Shown here one piece after another: positions 7,106 through 14,499 of a DNA stretch of 17,801 bases (position 1 is its first letter; every line of letters begins with the position of its first letter). The notes under the pieces are model-generated. The model ran no database searches. It had not been told where the DNA came from and saw only the letters and a list, made by a program, of their open reading frames with translations. The DNA is from an uncultured Planctomycetaceae bacterium. GTDB taxonomy: Bacteria > Planctomycetota > Planctomycetia > Planctomycetales > Planctomycetaceae. The stretch is taken from NCBI GenBank assembly GCA_903921605.1, contig CAIXQV010000396.1:1-17801 (forward strand). The letters are read 5' to 3'. A program made the position numbers and the translations under genes.

Positions 7106-8572
7106 ATGATTGGAAGTTTGTGGACCCGACTGCGGCCAGCCGCAATGGTGGTCACTCTGGGATTGTGTTTCTTGGCAAGCTCTCCTTTGACAGCAATGTC
7201 CCAGGATCCGCCCGCTGAAGCAGCGGCTGCAGCACCTGCAGAGGAAGCTGCCCCGGCCGCAGAAGCTGCGGCCCCAGCAGAGGCTCCTGCTGAAGAAGTG
7301 ACCTATAGCGTTCCGGACACGACGGAAATTTCCTATTCGATCGACAGCCTGTTCCTGTTCATTTCCGCAGTCCTCGTAATCTTCATGCAGGCTGGTTTTG
7401 CTCTTGTGGAGATAGGGCTGAACTCTGCGAAGAATGCGGTCAACATTCTGTTCAAGAACACGATCGACTTCTGCATTGGAGTGCTTCTGTTTTACGTCTG
7501 TGGCTACGCCATGATGTATCCAGGCGCTGATTTCGCCGGGAAGTACTTTGGTTATGCTCAGCCAGATTTCTCTGCAGAGGTCTCTGCTGACGACATGAAG
7601 GCGGGCTTCTCAAACGCTCCGGGAACTCTTCGTAAACTTCATCCGCAGGCTGACTTCCTGTTCCAGGCCGCTTTCTGTGCAACCACAGCGACCATCGTCT
7701 CTGGAGCTGTTGCTGGACGTCTGAAGTTTTCAGGCTACCTGATCTACACCGTGGTCATCACAGGGTTTCTGTATCCAGTCGTCGGCTTCTGGAAGTGGGG
7801 CGGTGGTTGGTTGGGAGCGATGGGTTTTCATGACTTCGCTGGTTCTGCGGTGGTCCATGCTTGCGGCGGGTTTGCTGCTCTTGCTGGTGCCTGGATGCTC
7901 GGCCCGCGAATTGGCCGGTATTCTGCCGACGGAAAGTCGTTGCCGATTCTTGGCCACAATCTTGCCTACGCCTGTCTCGGTGTATTCATCCTTCTCATTG
8001 GCTGGTATGGCTTCAATCCTGGCAGTCAGCTTGCGTTTGCCGGTGGTGGTAACGTCGCTGCGGTTTGCAAGATTGCGGTCAACACAACACTGGCTGCTTG
8101 TGCAGGTGGTTGCGTTGGAATGTTCCTTAGCTGGATCGTGTTCAAGAAGCCTGACCTGACAATGTGTCTGAACGGCATTCTGGCAGGTTTGGTTGGTATC
8201 ACTGCCAACTGTGACTGTGTGACAAATAACGAATCGCTGATCATCGGGGCGATCGCTGGCGTGATCGTCATGATTGCGATCATGGCGCTCGACAAGTTGA
8301 AGATTGACGATCCGGTTGGTGCCTTCCCGGTCCACGGATGCTGCGGCCTGTGGGCATGTATTGCAACAGGGATCTTTGGAGAAGGCAAAGACGTAGTGGT
8401 TCAGGCGATTGGCTCTTTCTCAATCGCTGGTTTTTCACTGGTTGTAATGACGATCGTCTTCGGACTGCTCAAGGTGACCAATCTTCTGCGAGTCTCTCGT
8501 CAGGAAGAAGTTGAAGGACTCGATGTGCACGAGCACGGTATGCCTTGCTATGCCGCTGACAGTGCCTACTAG
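7106..8572 (+). CDS. amt: Ammonium transporter, plant-AMT1-like clade, with signal peptide
   Basis: A 488-residue inner-membrane ammonium channel of the Amt/MEP/Rh family. The start is set by GAGGAG 8 bases upstream and by the signal peptide that follows (AMVVTLGLCFLASSPLTAMSQ). Residues 34-64 form an Ala/Pro/Glu linker before the 11-span Amt core, from about residue 76. Key residues are visible: D243 in FHDFAGSAVVH, the pore His pair H251 and H410 (FPVHGCCG), and W229/W231 near the substrate vestibule (FWKWGGGW). HDFAG-S-x-VVH, GPRIGRY and IGWYGFNPGS match the plant AMT1/cyanobacterial Amt1 type more than E. coli AmtB. The tail EEVEGLDVHEHG is the conserved cytoplasmic end. It takes up ammonium when scarce. 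Expression is probably RpoN-dependent. No glnK partner is adjacent. The same frame is open to 6722, but that part overlaps the promoter. Confidence 0.93.
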   Translation: MIGSLWTRLRPAAMVVTLGLCFLASSPLTAMSQDPPAEAAAAAPAEEAAPAAEAAAPAEAPAEEVTYSVPDTTEISYSIDSLFLFISAVLVIFMQAGFALVEIGLNSAKNAVNILFKNTIDFCIGVLLFYVCGYAMMYPGADFAGKYFGYAQPDFSAEVSADDMKAGFSNAPGTLRKLHPQADFLFQAAFCATTATIVSGAVAGRLKFSGYLIYTVVITGFLYPVVGFWKWGGGWLGAMGFHDFAGSAVVHACGGFAALAGAWMLGPRIGRYSADGKSLPILGHNLAYACLGVFILLIGWYGFNPGSQLAFAGGGNVAAVCKIAVNTTLAACAGGCVGMFLSWIVFKKPDLTMCLNGILAGLVGITANCDCVTNNESLIIGAIAGVIVMIAIMALDKLKIDDPVGAFPVHGCCGLWACIATGIFGEGKDVVVQAIGSFSIAGFSLVVMTIVFGLLKVTNLLRVSRQEEVEGLDVHEHGMPCYAADSAY

Positions 8573-8931
8573 TTGACGTTTTGTTGAGTCAATTTCCGTG
8601 GTTACGGCAGGCAAAATCAAAACTTGTTTTTGATGCCGTGGACTATGGACTAAAAAACGAAACGCTCGGATTGGAAACGGTCTCGAGCGTTTCGGTTTTG
8701 ACATGATTGGGCCTCACTGAGGCTTTACGAGGCCAGACAGTCTTTCCGACTGCTGCCGCAAGTGATGCTGACCCACATCAGCGTCAGCACTTTGCTGATT
8801 ATCATTTTCTGCAGGGTGTTGTTGTTAAGAACTTGTCTGAAATTGTTGCAGTGCAGTTCTCCGTTGCCTGCAGCAGATTCAGGAAAACCTTCCCTAACCA
8901 CGTAGTTCAGAAAGACCAAGGAGAACAGGCG
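8573..8931 (+). promoter_or_regulatory. Intergenic leader between the two amt genes, with competing hairpins
   Basis: About 360 bases. After the terminator at 8658-8699 come GGCCTC-N13-GAGGCC and a set of short arms that can pair two ways: GCTGA 8767-8771 with TCAGC 8778-8782, and TCAGC 8784-8788 with GCTGA 8794-8798. I checked each GG for a sigma-54 match (GG-N10-GC) and found only a poor one near 8710, so this gene seems to lack its own RpoN promoter. It may rely on readthrough or on an unseen promoter. AAGGAG at 8918-8923 is the ribosome site of the next gene. Confidence 0.35.
8658..8699 (+). terminator. Intrinsic terminator after the first amt gene
   Basis: The perfect 11-bp arms CGAAACGCTCG (8658-8668) and CGAGCGTTTCG (8684-8694), with a 15-base loop, are followed by GTTTTG. 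The loop is long and the T-run short, so partial readthrough into the second amt gene is plausible. A weaker A/T-rich hairpin lies just upstream at about 8611-8638. Confidence 0.65.
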
Positions 8932-10464
8932 ATGACGATGTTTTTTGCGCGGCCGTTAAGGAGCCAATGGGCTTCTATGCTGGCCGCTGCTTTGTTGATG
9001 CTATCTTCATTCAGCACCGTGTTGGCTCAGGAGCCTGCCGCTGAAACCGCGGTACCTGCGGCTTCTGCAGCAGCCAGTCCGGAAACGCCCGCAGAAACCC
9101 CAGAGGCTGCTCCAGCTGTTGCGCCTCACCTTGCAGGGACAATTGACACCGGATCCACAACCTGGCTTTTGGTCAGTGCGGCATTGGTGTGCTTCATGAT
9201 GCCAGGGCTGGCTTTGTTCTACGGCGGGATGGTTCGGGCCAAGAACGTGCTGAATATGTTCATGTGCGTGATGGTTTGTGTCCCGATCATCACGATCCAG
9301 TGGGTCGCCTGCGGCTATAGCTTTACATTCGCTGTACCCTCAGCGATTTCTGTCGATGGTGGCAAGAATGAGGACGGCTCCGACAAGCCTGCTATCAGCT
9401 ACCTTGGCTGGGATTCAAGCCTTGTGTTTCTGAAAGGTTTCTCCGACGTTGATCCTGCCAGCCCAAATTATTTTGGCAAAATCGTTACCAGTGGTGACAC
9501 GACGGGTGCGTCGCCGACTGGTGTTCCGGAACTGCTTTTTGCAATGTTCCAGATGATGTTTGCGATCATTACTCCGGCTCTGATCGTCGGTGCGATTGCT
9601 GAGCGAGTGAAGTTTAGTGCCTGGTGTATCTTTGTTGTTCTGTGGGCCACGCTTGTCTACGACCCCGTTGCTCACTGGGTGTGGAACGTCAACGGTTGGT
9701 TGTTCCAGAAAGGCGTATTGGACTTCGCGGGCGGCACGGTTGTGCATGTTCTGGCCGGAGCGTCCGCTCTTGCTTTGATCCTGATTCTTCCAAAACGTCA
9801 TGGGTTCCCAAAGGGGCCTTTCCTGCCTCACAGCATCGGCTGGACTCTTATGGGAGCAGGATTCCTGATGGTTGGCTGGTTCGGCTTTAACGCCGGATCT
9901 GCTATCGCCGTCGGTAAAGATTTTCTTCCGGTTTCTGGTGCAGTGGCGGTGATGGCTTTTGCGACAACAGCGATTGCAGGTGGAGCAGCCACCGGGTCGT
10001 GGATGATTGCGGAGTGGATTCATGCCGGTAAACCAACGGCCATCGGTGTTGCGTCCGGAATGGTAGCTGGTCTGGTTGTGATCACTCCATGTGCGGGTCA
10101 CGTCAGTCCGGGCAGTGCGCTCGTGATTGGTTTGATTGGTGGAGTTGTTTGCTTCCTTGGAGTTCAGCTTAAGCAAGTTCTGAAGTATGACGACTCACTG
10201 GACGTCGTTGGCGTTCACGGAGTCGGTGGAGCTCTGGGAGCTGTTCTTGTCGGTTACTTCACGATTCGACCTGTCGTCGGTGGGATGGATCAAGTCATGC
10301 TGCAGTTGACCGGAATCGGTGCGGCGGCCGTTTATGGCTTCGTGCTGACGGCAGTGCTCGGTCTGATTATCCACAAAACAATTGGATTCACGGTCACAGA
10401 TCAAGCTGAAGAAGAAGGCCTCGACGTGACGGAACACGGTGAAACAGCCTATCGTATGAACTAG
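8932..10464 (+). CDS. amt: Ammonium transporter, AmtB-like, with signal peptide
   Basis: A 510-residue ammonium channel of the Amt family. AAGGAG lies 8 bases before the ATG at 8932 (a second ATG follows at 8938). A signal peptide (WASMLAAALLMLSSFSTVLAQ) and an Ala/Pro/Glu/Thr linker (about 34-66) precede the 11-span core. Classic AmtB-type motifs are present: ALFYGGMVRAKNVLN near the start, AIAERVKFSAW, D264 and H272 in LDFAGGTVVH, WFGFNAGSA, and the second pore His H429 in VVGVHGVGG. The tail EEEGLDVTEHGETAYRMN is the cytoplasmic end that PII proteins contact in characterised AmtB proteins. It differs from its neighbour at these motifs, so the two are distinct subtypes rather than a fresh duplication. 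A strong terminator closes the unit. Function is certain at family level; direct regulation by PII is inferred. Confidence 0.94.
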   Translation: MTMFFARPLRSQWASMLAAALLMLSSFSTVLAQEPAAETAVPAASAAASPETPAETPEAAPAVAPHLAGTIDTGSTTWLLVSAALVCFMMPGLALFYGGMVRAKNVLNMFMCVMVCVPIITIQWVACGYSFTFAVPSAISVDGGKNEDGSDKPAISYLGWDSSLVFLKGFSDVDPASPNYFGKIVTSGDTTGASPTGVPELLFAMFQMMFAIITPALIVGAIAERVKFSAWCIFVVLWATLVYDPVAHWVWNVNGWLFQKGVLDFAGGTVVHVLAGASALALILILPKRHGFPKGPFLPHSIGWTLMGAGFLMVGWFGFNAGSAIAVGKDFLPVSGAVAVMAFATTAIAGGAATGSWMIAEWIHAGKPTAIGVASGMVAGLVVITPCAGHVSPGSALVIGLIGGVVCFLGVQLKQVLKYDDSLDVVGVHGVGGALGAVLVGYFTIRPVVGGMDQVMLQLTGIGAAAVYGFVLTAVLGLIIHKTIGFTVTDQAEEEGLDVTEHGETAYRMN

Positions 10465-10496
10465 ACGATTGGCTGAATCCAGCCCTGATTCTTCTG

Positions 10497-10527
10497 AAGC
10501 CCGGCTCCCAGTGAGTCGGGCTTTTTT
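10497..10527 (+). terminator. Strong intrinsic terminator of the amt locus
   Basis: The arms AAGCCCGGCTC (10497-10507) and GAGTCGGGCTT (10513-10523) form 11 pairs with one G-U, a 5-base loop, and a run of six T residues (10522-10527). This marks the end of the ammonium transport unit. Confidence 0.92.
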
Positions 10528-10680
10528 GTTGAGGGCTTTCGAAACTCGCCAATCAGCAATCAGTCAATCGGGCCGTAAAAACGGCGGCTTTTCTGGCCAA
10601 AACAGGTAATCTCAGAATTTCTGGTCATAATCTGCTCCCCACGGATAAGTACTGAAAGGGCCGATCAACAGGGGAGATTT

Positions 10681-11211
10681 GTGGACGACCAAACTCGACA
10701 GGCAACTCGAATGTGGACTCTGGCCCAGCCGGCCGTTTCCGCATTTATTACTACGGTCGTCCGCGATTTTCGTGATCGAGACGATGTCCTGCAGGATGTT
10801 GCGGTTGCGGTGATAGAGTCCTTCGATCGGTGGGATGCTGAAAGACCGTTTGTCGCCTGGGCGATCGGAGTGGCTCGCAATCAGGTTGGGCTCTATCTGC
10901 GACGACGTCGTCGAGACCATCATGTGCTTGAGTTCGATCCTGAAACCATTGATGCGCTGCAGGTTGCGTTTTCAACTGCCGCCGAAGTGGGCGAGCCGCG
11001 GCTGGATTTTCTCCATGAGTGCCTGAAGTCGCTCGAAGGTCGGGCTCGGATAATGTGTGAACTGCGCTACCAGCAGGATCTCAAGCCCGCAGCGATTGCA
11101 GAGATGATCGGCATGACCGCGAATTCAGTGGCAAAATCACTTCAGCGAATTCGAGAACAGTTGCGAGAATGCATCGATCATAAAGCCTCCGTTCAGGGAG
11201 CTATCCAATGA
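10681..11211 (+). CDS. ECF sigma factor, Rhodopirellula/Verrucomicrobium type
   Basis: A 176-residue sigma-70-family protein with only regions 2 and 4, as in ECF factors. Region 2 (about 10-78) includes FRDRDDVLQDVAVAVIESFDRWD, the core-polymerase-binding segment, and PFVAWAIGVARNQVGLYLRRRR, the -10-recognition helix region. Region 4 (about 110-165) includes RIMCELRYQQDLKPAAIAEMIGMTANSVAKSLQRIR, a helix-turn-helix for the -35 element. The start is a GTG at 10681 with GGGGAG 4 bases before it. Its stop overlaps the start of the next gene (ATGA at 11208-11211), so the two are translationally coupled and the partner most likely controls this factor. Length and sequence style fit the large planctomycete group of ECF factors (TIGR02989 type). 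Target genes cannot be told. Confidence 0.92.
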   Translation: MDDQTRQATRMWTLAQPAVSAFITTVVRDFRDRDDVLQDVAVAVIESFDRWDAERPFVAWAIGVARNQVGLYLRRRRRDHHVLEFDPETIDALQVAFSTAAEVGEPRLDFLHECLKSLEGRARIMCELRYQQDLKPAAIAEMIGMTANSVAKSLQRIREQLRECIDHKASVQGAIQ

Positions 11212-12251
11212 ATGAGGCTGCCGAGTTTCTGATTGATGGGTATCTGGATGATGTGCTCACGATCGAGCAGCACGAAGAACTACCCGCGTGGATCAGGTCG
11301 TCGCCTGAGAACGCTCGCACGTTCGCGGCTGCGGTGATGCTGCATGATCGCCTTCGAAATGAAATGATCATCTCCGGCGAGCGGCAGGACGTCAGTCCTC
11401 CGAGTCGTTCTGCTGGTGATGAGTTTGCTGTGGAAAATGCGGAGGCTTTCACTCGGAGGGCTGACGCCCAGCCGCTCGCCGGCGCGATGACGCGTCGCCG
11501 GTCAGTGATCGCGCTGGTTTCAACCGCGTCACTGATTTGTGTTGCGATCGTAGTGTTCCTCAAAAGCTTCGTGGACAATCCCGCAGTCGCAGCTGCTGGT
11601 GAATTGCAGCGACTGATAGAATTGAATGCTCACACCATGGACCGAACGTATCAAATTACTGTCGAAGAAGCCGTGCTGCCTCACAGGGGTCGTCGTGGGC
11701 CATCGCCGGAAGATGGCCGGCCTCCCAAAGCTCCGATGGACGGAGCGACGTTGTATGTTCGCGATGGCCAGCAATTTGTGCTCAGTCGCATCACCAATGC
11801 TGGCCCGTTTGTGACTGGTAGCAACGGCAAAGTGAGCTGGGCGGTTCGACCAGATGGTCCAGTGCGATACAGTAAAGATCTGAATCGCTTTAACCGCGAT
11901 CTTCCAGGCCACGAGCATGAGATGCCGCTGGTCAATATTCACGACGGTCTGGAACGTCTTCGTCGGGCCTATGACGTTCAACTGCTTCCGGTTGAAGACG
12001 GTGAGAGTTCCGAACCAGCGACGCGTTTGCTGGTTGCTGTCCGCCATCCCAAAGAACGTGGGCCAAGGCGAGTCGAGATCAGTTATGAAGTCGAAAGCGG
12101 ACTCATACGCCAAATGCGATTCATCGAAATGCCCTATGGGCCTGAATCGTTGACCCTCCGGCTAACGCTGTTGTCGGAAGATTCTCTGGATGTGCGGTTC
12201 TTCGATCATGAGTCGCATCATGACTCCAATCGCCGCGTTGAGGTGGAGTGA
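11208..12251 (+). CDS. Membrane-anchored partner of the ECF sigma factor, probable anti-sigma factor
   Basis: A 347-residue single-span protein. The cytoplasmic N-terminus (about 1-98) begins FLIDGYLDDVLTIEQHEEL and includes SPENARTFAAAVMLHDRLRNEM, the short helical motif common in planctomycete FecR/anti-sigma-like partners. A membrane span covers about 100-118 (VIALVSTASLICVAIVVFLK). The outside domain (about 124-347) has beta-rich sequence such as GATLYVRDGQQFVLSRI, VTGSNGKVSWAVRPDGPVRYS and RRVEISYEVESGLIRQMRFIEMP, reminiscent of LolA/RseB-type lipoprotein-binding folds, though that is an inference. The zinc HxxxCxxC motif of classical anti-sigma domains is absent; the only Cys is in the span. 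ATGA overlap with the sigma gene supports a functional pair. Confidence 0.75.
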   Translation: MNEAAEFLIDGYLDDVLTIEQHEELPAWIRSSPENARTFAAAVMLHDRLRNEMIISGERQDVSPPSRSAGDEFAVENAEAFTRRADAQPLAGAMTRRRSVIALVSTASLICVAIVVFLKSFVDNPAVAAAGELQRLIELNAHTMDRTYQITVEEAVLPHRGRRGPSPEDGRPPKAPMDGATLYVRDGQQFVLSRITNAGPFVTGSNGKVSWAVRPDGPVRYSKDLNRFNRDLPGHEHEMPLVNIHDGLERLRRAYDVQLLPVEDGESSEPATRLLVAVRHPKERGPRRVEISYEVESGLIRQMRFIEMPYGPESLTLRLTLLSEDSLDVRFFDHESHHDSNRRVEVE

Positions 12252-12260
12252 TCTTAAATC

Positions 12261-12361
12261 GTAGGGTGGGACCAGCAAGCGAACGCGAGCGCCGGCCCAC
12301 CATGTTTGCACGTTGATGATGGTGGGCCGGCGCGGCTTAGCAGCCGCTGGTCCCACCCTAC
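12261..12361. repeat. Paired inverted copies of a GTAGGGTGGGACC-type palindromic element
   Basis: GTAGGGTGGGACCAGC (12261-12276) is matched by its exact reverse complement at 12346-12361. Inside them GCCGGCCCACCAT (12291-12303) is matched exactly at 12319-12331, around a 15-base centre. The connecting 14-base segments differ. Each half also folds on itself, since GGTGGG-CC pairs with GGCCCACC, so this is two head-to-head copies of one small palindromic element. It fills the gap between the anti-sigma gene and the sulfatase. Such pairs resemble BIME arrangements of REP sequences. Confidence 0.8.
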
Positions 12362-12378
12362 AAAAATCTTGAGACATC

Positions 12379-13770
12379 ATGATGAAAACACTCACGCTTA
12401 TAATTCTCATGCTTGCCCCCGCGATCGCCTTCGCTGCAGACCAACCCAACATCATTCTGATGCTGTCCGACGATCAGGGATGGAGTGGGCTTTCGGTGGC
12501 AATGCATCCCAATCATCCAGGTGCGAAAGGCGCGATCTTTCACACTCCGAACATTGAACGGTTGGCATCTCAGGGCATGAGATTCTCCTCTGGCTACGCG
12601 CCTGCTTCGGTCTGTTCGCCGACGCGGATTAGTCTGCAGACTGGTCGCAGTCCGGCATCTCTTCATTGGACCAAGGCGGCTCCGGCGGAAGAGGGCCACA
12701 AGTTGACGGAACCAAGGCTGATCAAGAGTATCGCCGCGAGTGAAACGACAATCGGCGAAATGCTGCGTGAAGCAGGTTATGCGACGGCACATTACGGCAA
12801 ATGGCACATCGCCGGTGGAGGCCCAGAGAAGCATGGCTACGACGAGAGTGACGGCGACACCGGCAACGAAAACGCGTTCCAGTTCAAGGATCCGAATCCC
12901 GTCGACATCTTTGGGATGGCGGAACGAACCGAAGCCTTCATGGCCAAATGCCAGAAAACAGGCAAGCCGTTCTTTATTCAGCTTTCGTGGAATGCTCTGC
13001 ACGCAGCCGAGAATGCTCTTGAAGCGACCAAGGCGAAATACGCCAACGTTGCGGCAGGTAGTAACGCGAAGCGATCGTCGGTGGCGGCGATCACGGAAGA
13101 TCTGGATACCGGCGTTGGTCGAGTGATGGAATCTGTCGACAAACTGGGACTCGCTGAAACCACCTACGTCATCTATATGTCCGACAACGGCGCGGGCGGC
13201 GATAAACGCACAGGACTGAATGGCGGCAAAGGCACGATGTGGGAAGGCGGCATTCGAGTTCCCTTCATTGTTCGCGGGCCGGGCGTTAATGCAAACTCGT
13301 GGTGTGATGTTCCCGTCGTTGGATATGACCTCTATCCGACGTTTTGTGAATGGGCCAATGTTCCCGCAGGCCAGCTTCCGAAGACCATCGAAGGCGGCAG
13401 TATCGCATCGCTGCTGGCCAACAATGGCCAGGGTGAAGTCAAACGTGCTCGGGAAGAACTCGTCTTTCACTTCCCTCATTATCAAAGCGACGACGACGGA
13501 CCACATTCGGCGATTCGACTGGGTGATCTTAAGCTGATCCACTTCTACGAATCAGATCGTGACGTGCTGTTCGATCTGTCGAAAGACATCTCGGAACAAA
13601 ACGATTTGGCTGCAGAACTACCTCGCGATGCCGAAATGCTGAGAGACCGTTTGATGGCATATCTCCGTGACGTGGATGCTCAATTCGCCACGCCGAATCC
13701 CGATTACGACCCCAACGCCGAACCCGTTGCTCGCAAGGGTGGAAAAGGCGGTATGAAGAAGCAGAAATAA
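12379..13770 (+). CDS. Exported type I sulfatase
   Basis: A 463-residue sulfatase that hydrolyses sulfate esters, probably on polysaccharides. A signal peptide (LTLIILMLAPAIAFA, cut before ADQPN) is followed by the family start NIILMLSDDQG with metal ligands D31-D32. The formylglycine motif CSPTR has its modified Cys at C79 and continues ISLQTGR. K141 and H143 (YGKWH), H208 (SWNALH) and D269-N270 (MSDNG) complete the active site. GGKGTMWEGGIRVPFIVRGPG is the usual structural motif. Maturation needs a formylglycine-generating enzyme, not seen here. Length is normal for the short bacterial group. The end is unusual: a Lys/Gly tail ARKGGKGGMKKQK. The ATG at 12379 (or 12382) has only a weak GAG upstream. 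The gene lies alone between two palindromic repeat blocks; the sulfated substrate is unknown. Confidence 0.93.
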   Translation: MMKTLTLIILMLAPAIAFAADQPNIILMLSDDQGWSGLSVAMHPNHPGAKGAIFHTPNIERLASQGMRFSSGYAPASVCSPTRISLQTGRSPASLHWTKAAPAEEGHKLTEPRLIKSIAASETTIGEMLREAGYATAHYGKWHIAGGGPEKHGYDESDGDTGNENAFQFKDPNPVDIFGMAERTEAFMAKCQKTGKPFFIQLSWNALHAAENALEATKAKYANVAAGSNAKRSSVAAITEDLDTGVGRVMESVDKLGLAETTYVIYMSDNGAGGDKRTGLNGGKGTMWEGGIRVPFIVRGPGVNANSWCDVPVVGYDLYPTFCEWANVPAGQLPKTIEGGSIASLLANNGQGEVKRAREELVFHFPHYQSDDDGPHSAIRLGDLKLIHFYESDRDVLFDLSKDISEQNDLAAELPRDAEMLRDRLMAYLRDVDAQFATPNPDYDPNAEPVARKGGKGGMKKQK

Positions 13771-13792
13771 ACTTAACCAACGTTGCATTTCG

Positions 13793-13886
13793 TCCCGGAG
13801 GGACTTCAGAGATTAGCCGGTGGTCAGCGCAGCGCCACCACCGGGTTTGTGAAGTAAAAGACCAGCATCCCGGAGGGATGCCAGAA
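13793..13886 (+). repeat. RAYT-flanking multi-hairpin element, left copy
   Basis: Three hairpins in a row: TCCCGGAGGGA (13793-13803); CCGGTGGT (13817-13824) paired with ACCACCGG (13837-13844) around a GCGCAGCGC-like loop; and CATCCCGGAGGGATG (13866-13880). Its reverse complement is nearly the same as 14364-14457 on the other side of the transposase gene. It begins 23 bases after the sulfatase stop and may also act as that gene's transcription end. Confidence 0.85.
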
Positions 13887-13899
13887 CTTGAGCCCCGTC

Positions 13900-14343
13900 T
13901 TAATCCAGATATTCTGGATCAAAGTCAACTCCTGCTTTCTGCAACAACTCGATGAGCTCTTCCTGAAATGTCTGCTTCCGATGATGCTCTGCCTGCCGTC
14001 CAATATACGTTTTCACACCGGCTCGAGATGTCGGACTGACAGTAAACCCCGCGTATCCTTCCTGCCAATTGAAGCGAGGCTCCTTGATTGTTTCATGAAC
14101 CCATTCAGAGGTACTCTTTTTCAGTTCACGCATGAAATCGCAAAGTCGATGAGTGGACTTCAGGCCGACCAGCAAATGAACATGATCGTTCACTCCTCCA
14201 ACTGATTCAGGCACGCCGTCCAGACCGCGAATGGTTCCTCCGATGTACTCATGGAAACGATCAATCCATGCGTCGCCGATCCACGGCTTTCTGTATTTCG
14301 TGCTGAAGATGATGTGGTAATGCAGGCTAAGAAATGTGGACAT
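13900..14343 (-). CDS. REP-associated tyrosine transposase (RAYT), IS200-like Y1 family
   Basis: A 147-residue, full-length Y1_Tnp-type (IS200/IS605 TnpA-like) HUH nuclease. The N-terminus SLHYHIIFSTKYRKPWI is typical. The metal-binding HUH motif is H54-V-H56 in VNDHVHLLVGL. The likely catalytic tyrosine is Y113 in VKTYIGRQAEHHRK; FMRELKKSTSEWVHE and WQEGYAGFTVSPTS are other family blocks. Such enzymes nick and rejoin single-stranded DNA at hairpins, and RAYTs are thought to spread REP sequences. The neighbours fit: multi-hairpin elements lie directly on both sides in inverted orientation, with no accessory tnpB or orfB. The start at 14343 is the first ATG of the frame, with GAAG about 6 bases upstream. 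All key residues are present, so it looks intact. It lies antisense between the sulfatase and the YHYH gene. Confidence 0.92.
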   Translation of the reverse strand: MSTFLSLHYHIIFSTKYRKPWIGDAWIDRFHEYIGGTIRGLDGVPESVGGVNDHVHLLVGLKSTHRLCDFMRELKKSTSEWVHETIKEPRFNWQEGYAGFTVSPTSRAGVKTYIGRQAEHHRKQTFQEELIELLQKAGVDFDPEYLD

Positions 14344-14363
14344 GGATACTTCGTCAAAAAGAA

Positions 14364-14457
14364 TTCTGGCATCCCTCCGGGATGCAGGTGTTTTTGGTTC
14401 AAATTTCCGGTGGTGGCGCTTCGCTTACCACCGGCTAATTTCTTGAAGCCCTCCGGG
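14364..14457 (-). repeat. RAYT-flanking multi-hairpin element, right copy (inverted)
   Basis: Reads TTCTGGCATCCCTCCGGGAT, then CCGGTGGTGGCGCTTCGCTT-ACCACCGGCTAAT, then GAAG-CCCTCCGGG. It matches the reverse complement of the left copy with few changes outside a ~20-base variable stretch between the first two hairpins. It ends 42 bases before the start codon of the YHYH gene, so it may influence that gene's transcription. Confidence 0.85.
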
Positions 14458-14499
14458 CTGAACCGCAACTCCAACATTCAACCTTGTGGATCTCCAATA

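Noticed and set aside
8707..8931. 75-residue extension of the second Amt
   Set aside because: AAGGAG and a signal peptide place the start at 8932; the extra part is leader sequence.
12358..13542. 394-residue minus-strand frame
   Set aside because: It is a shadow of the sulfatase gene, whose motifs are complete on the plus strand.
12379..14457. Composite transposon carrying the sulfatase
   Set aside because: The palindromic pair before the sulfatase is a different sequence family from the RAYT elements after it, so the two do not form matching ends.
14251..14499. 83-residue extension of the YHYH protein
   Set aside because: It is antisense to the transposase gene and crosses its flanking element. 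The signal peptide starts at 14500.
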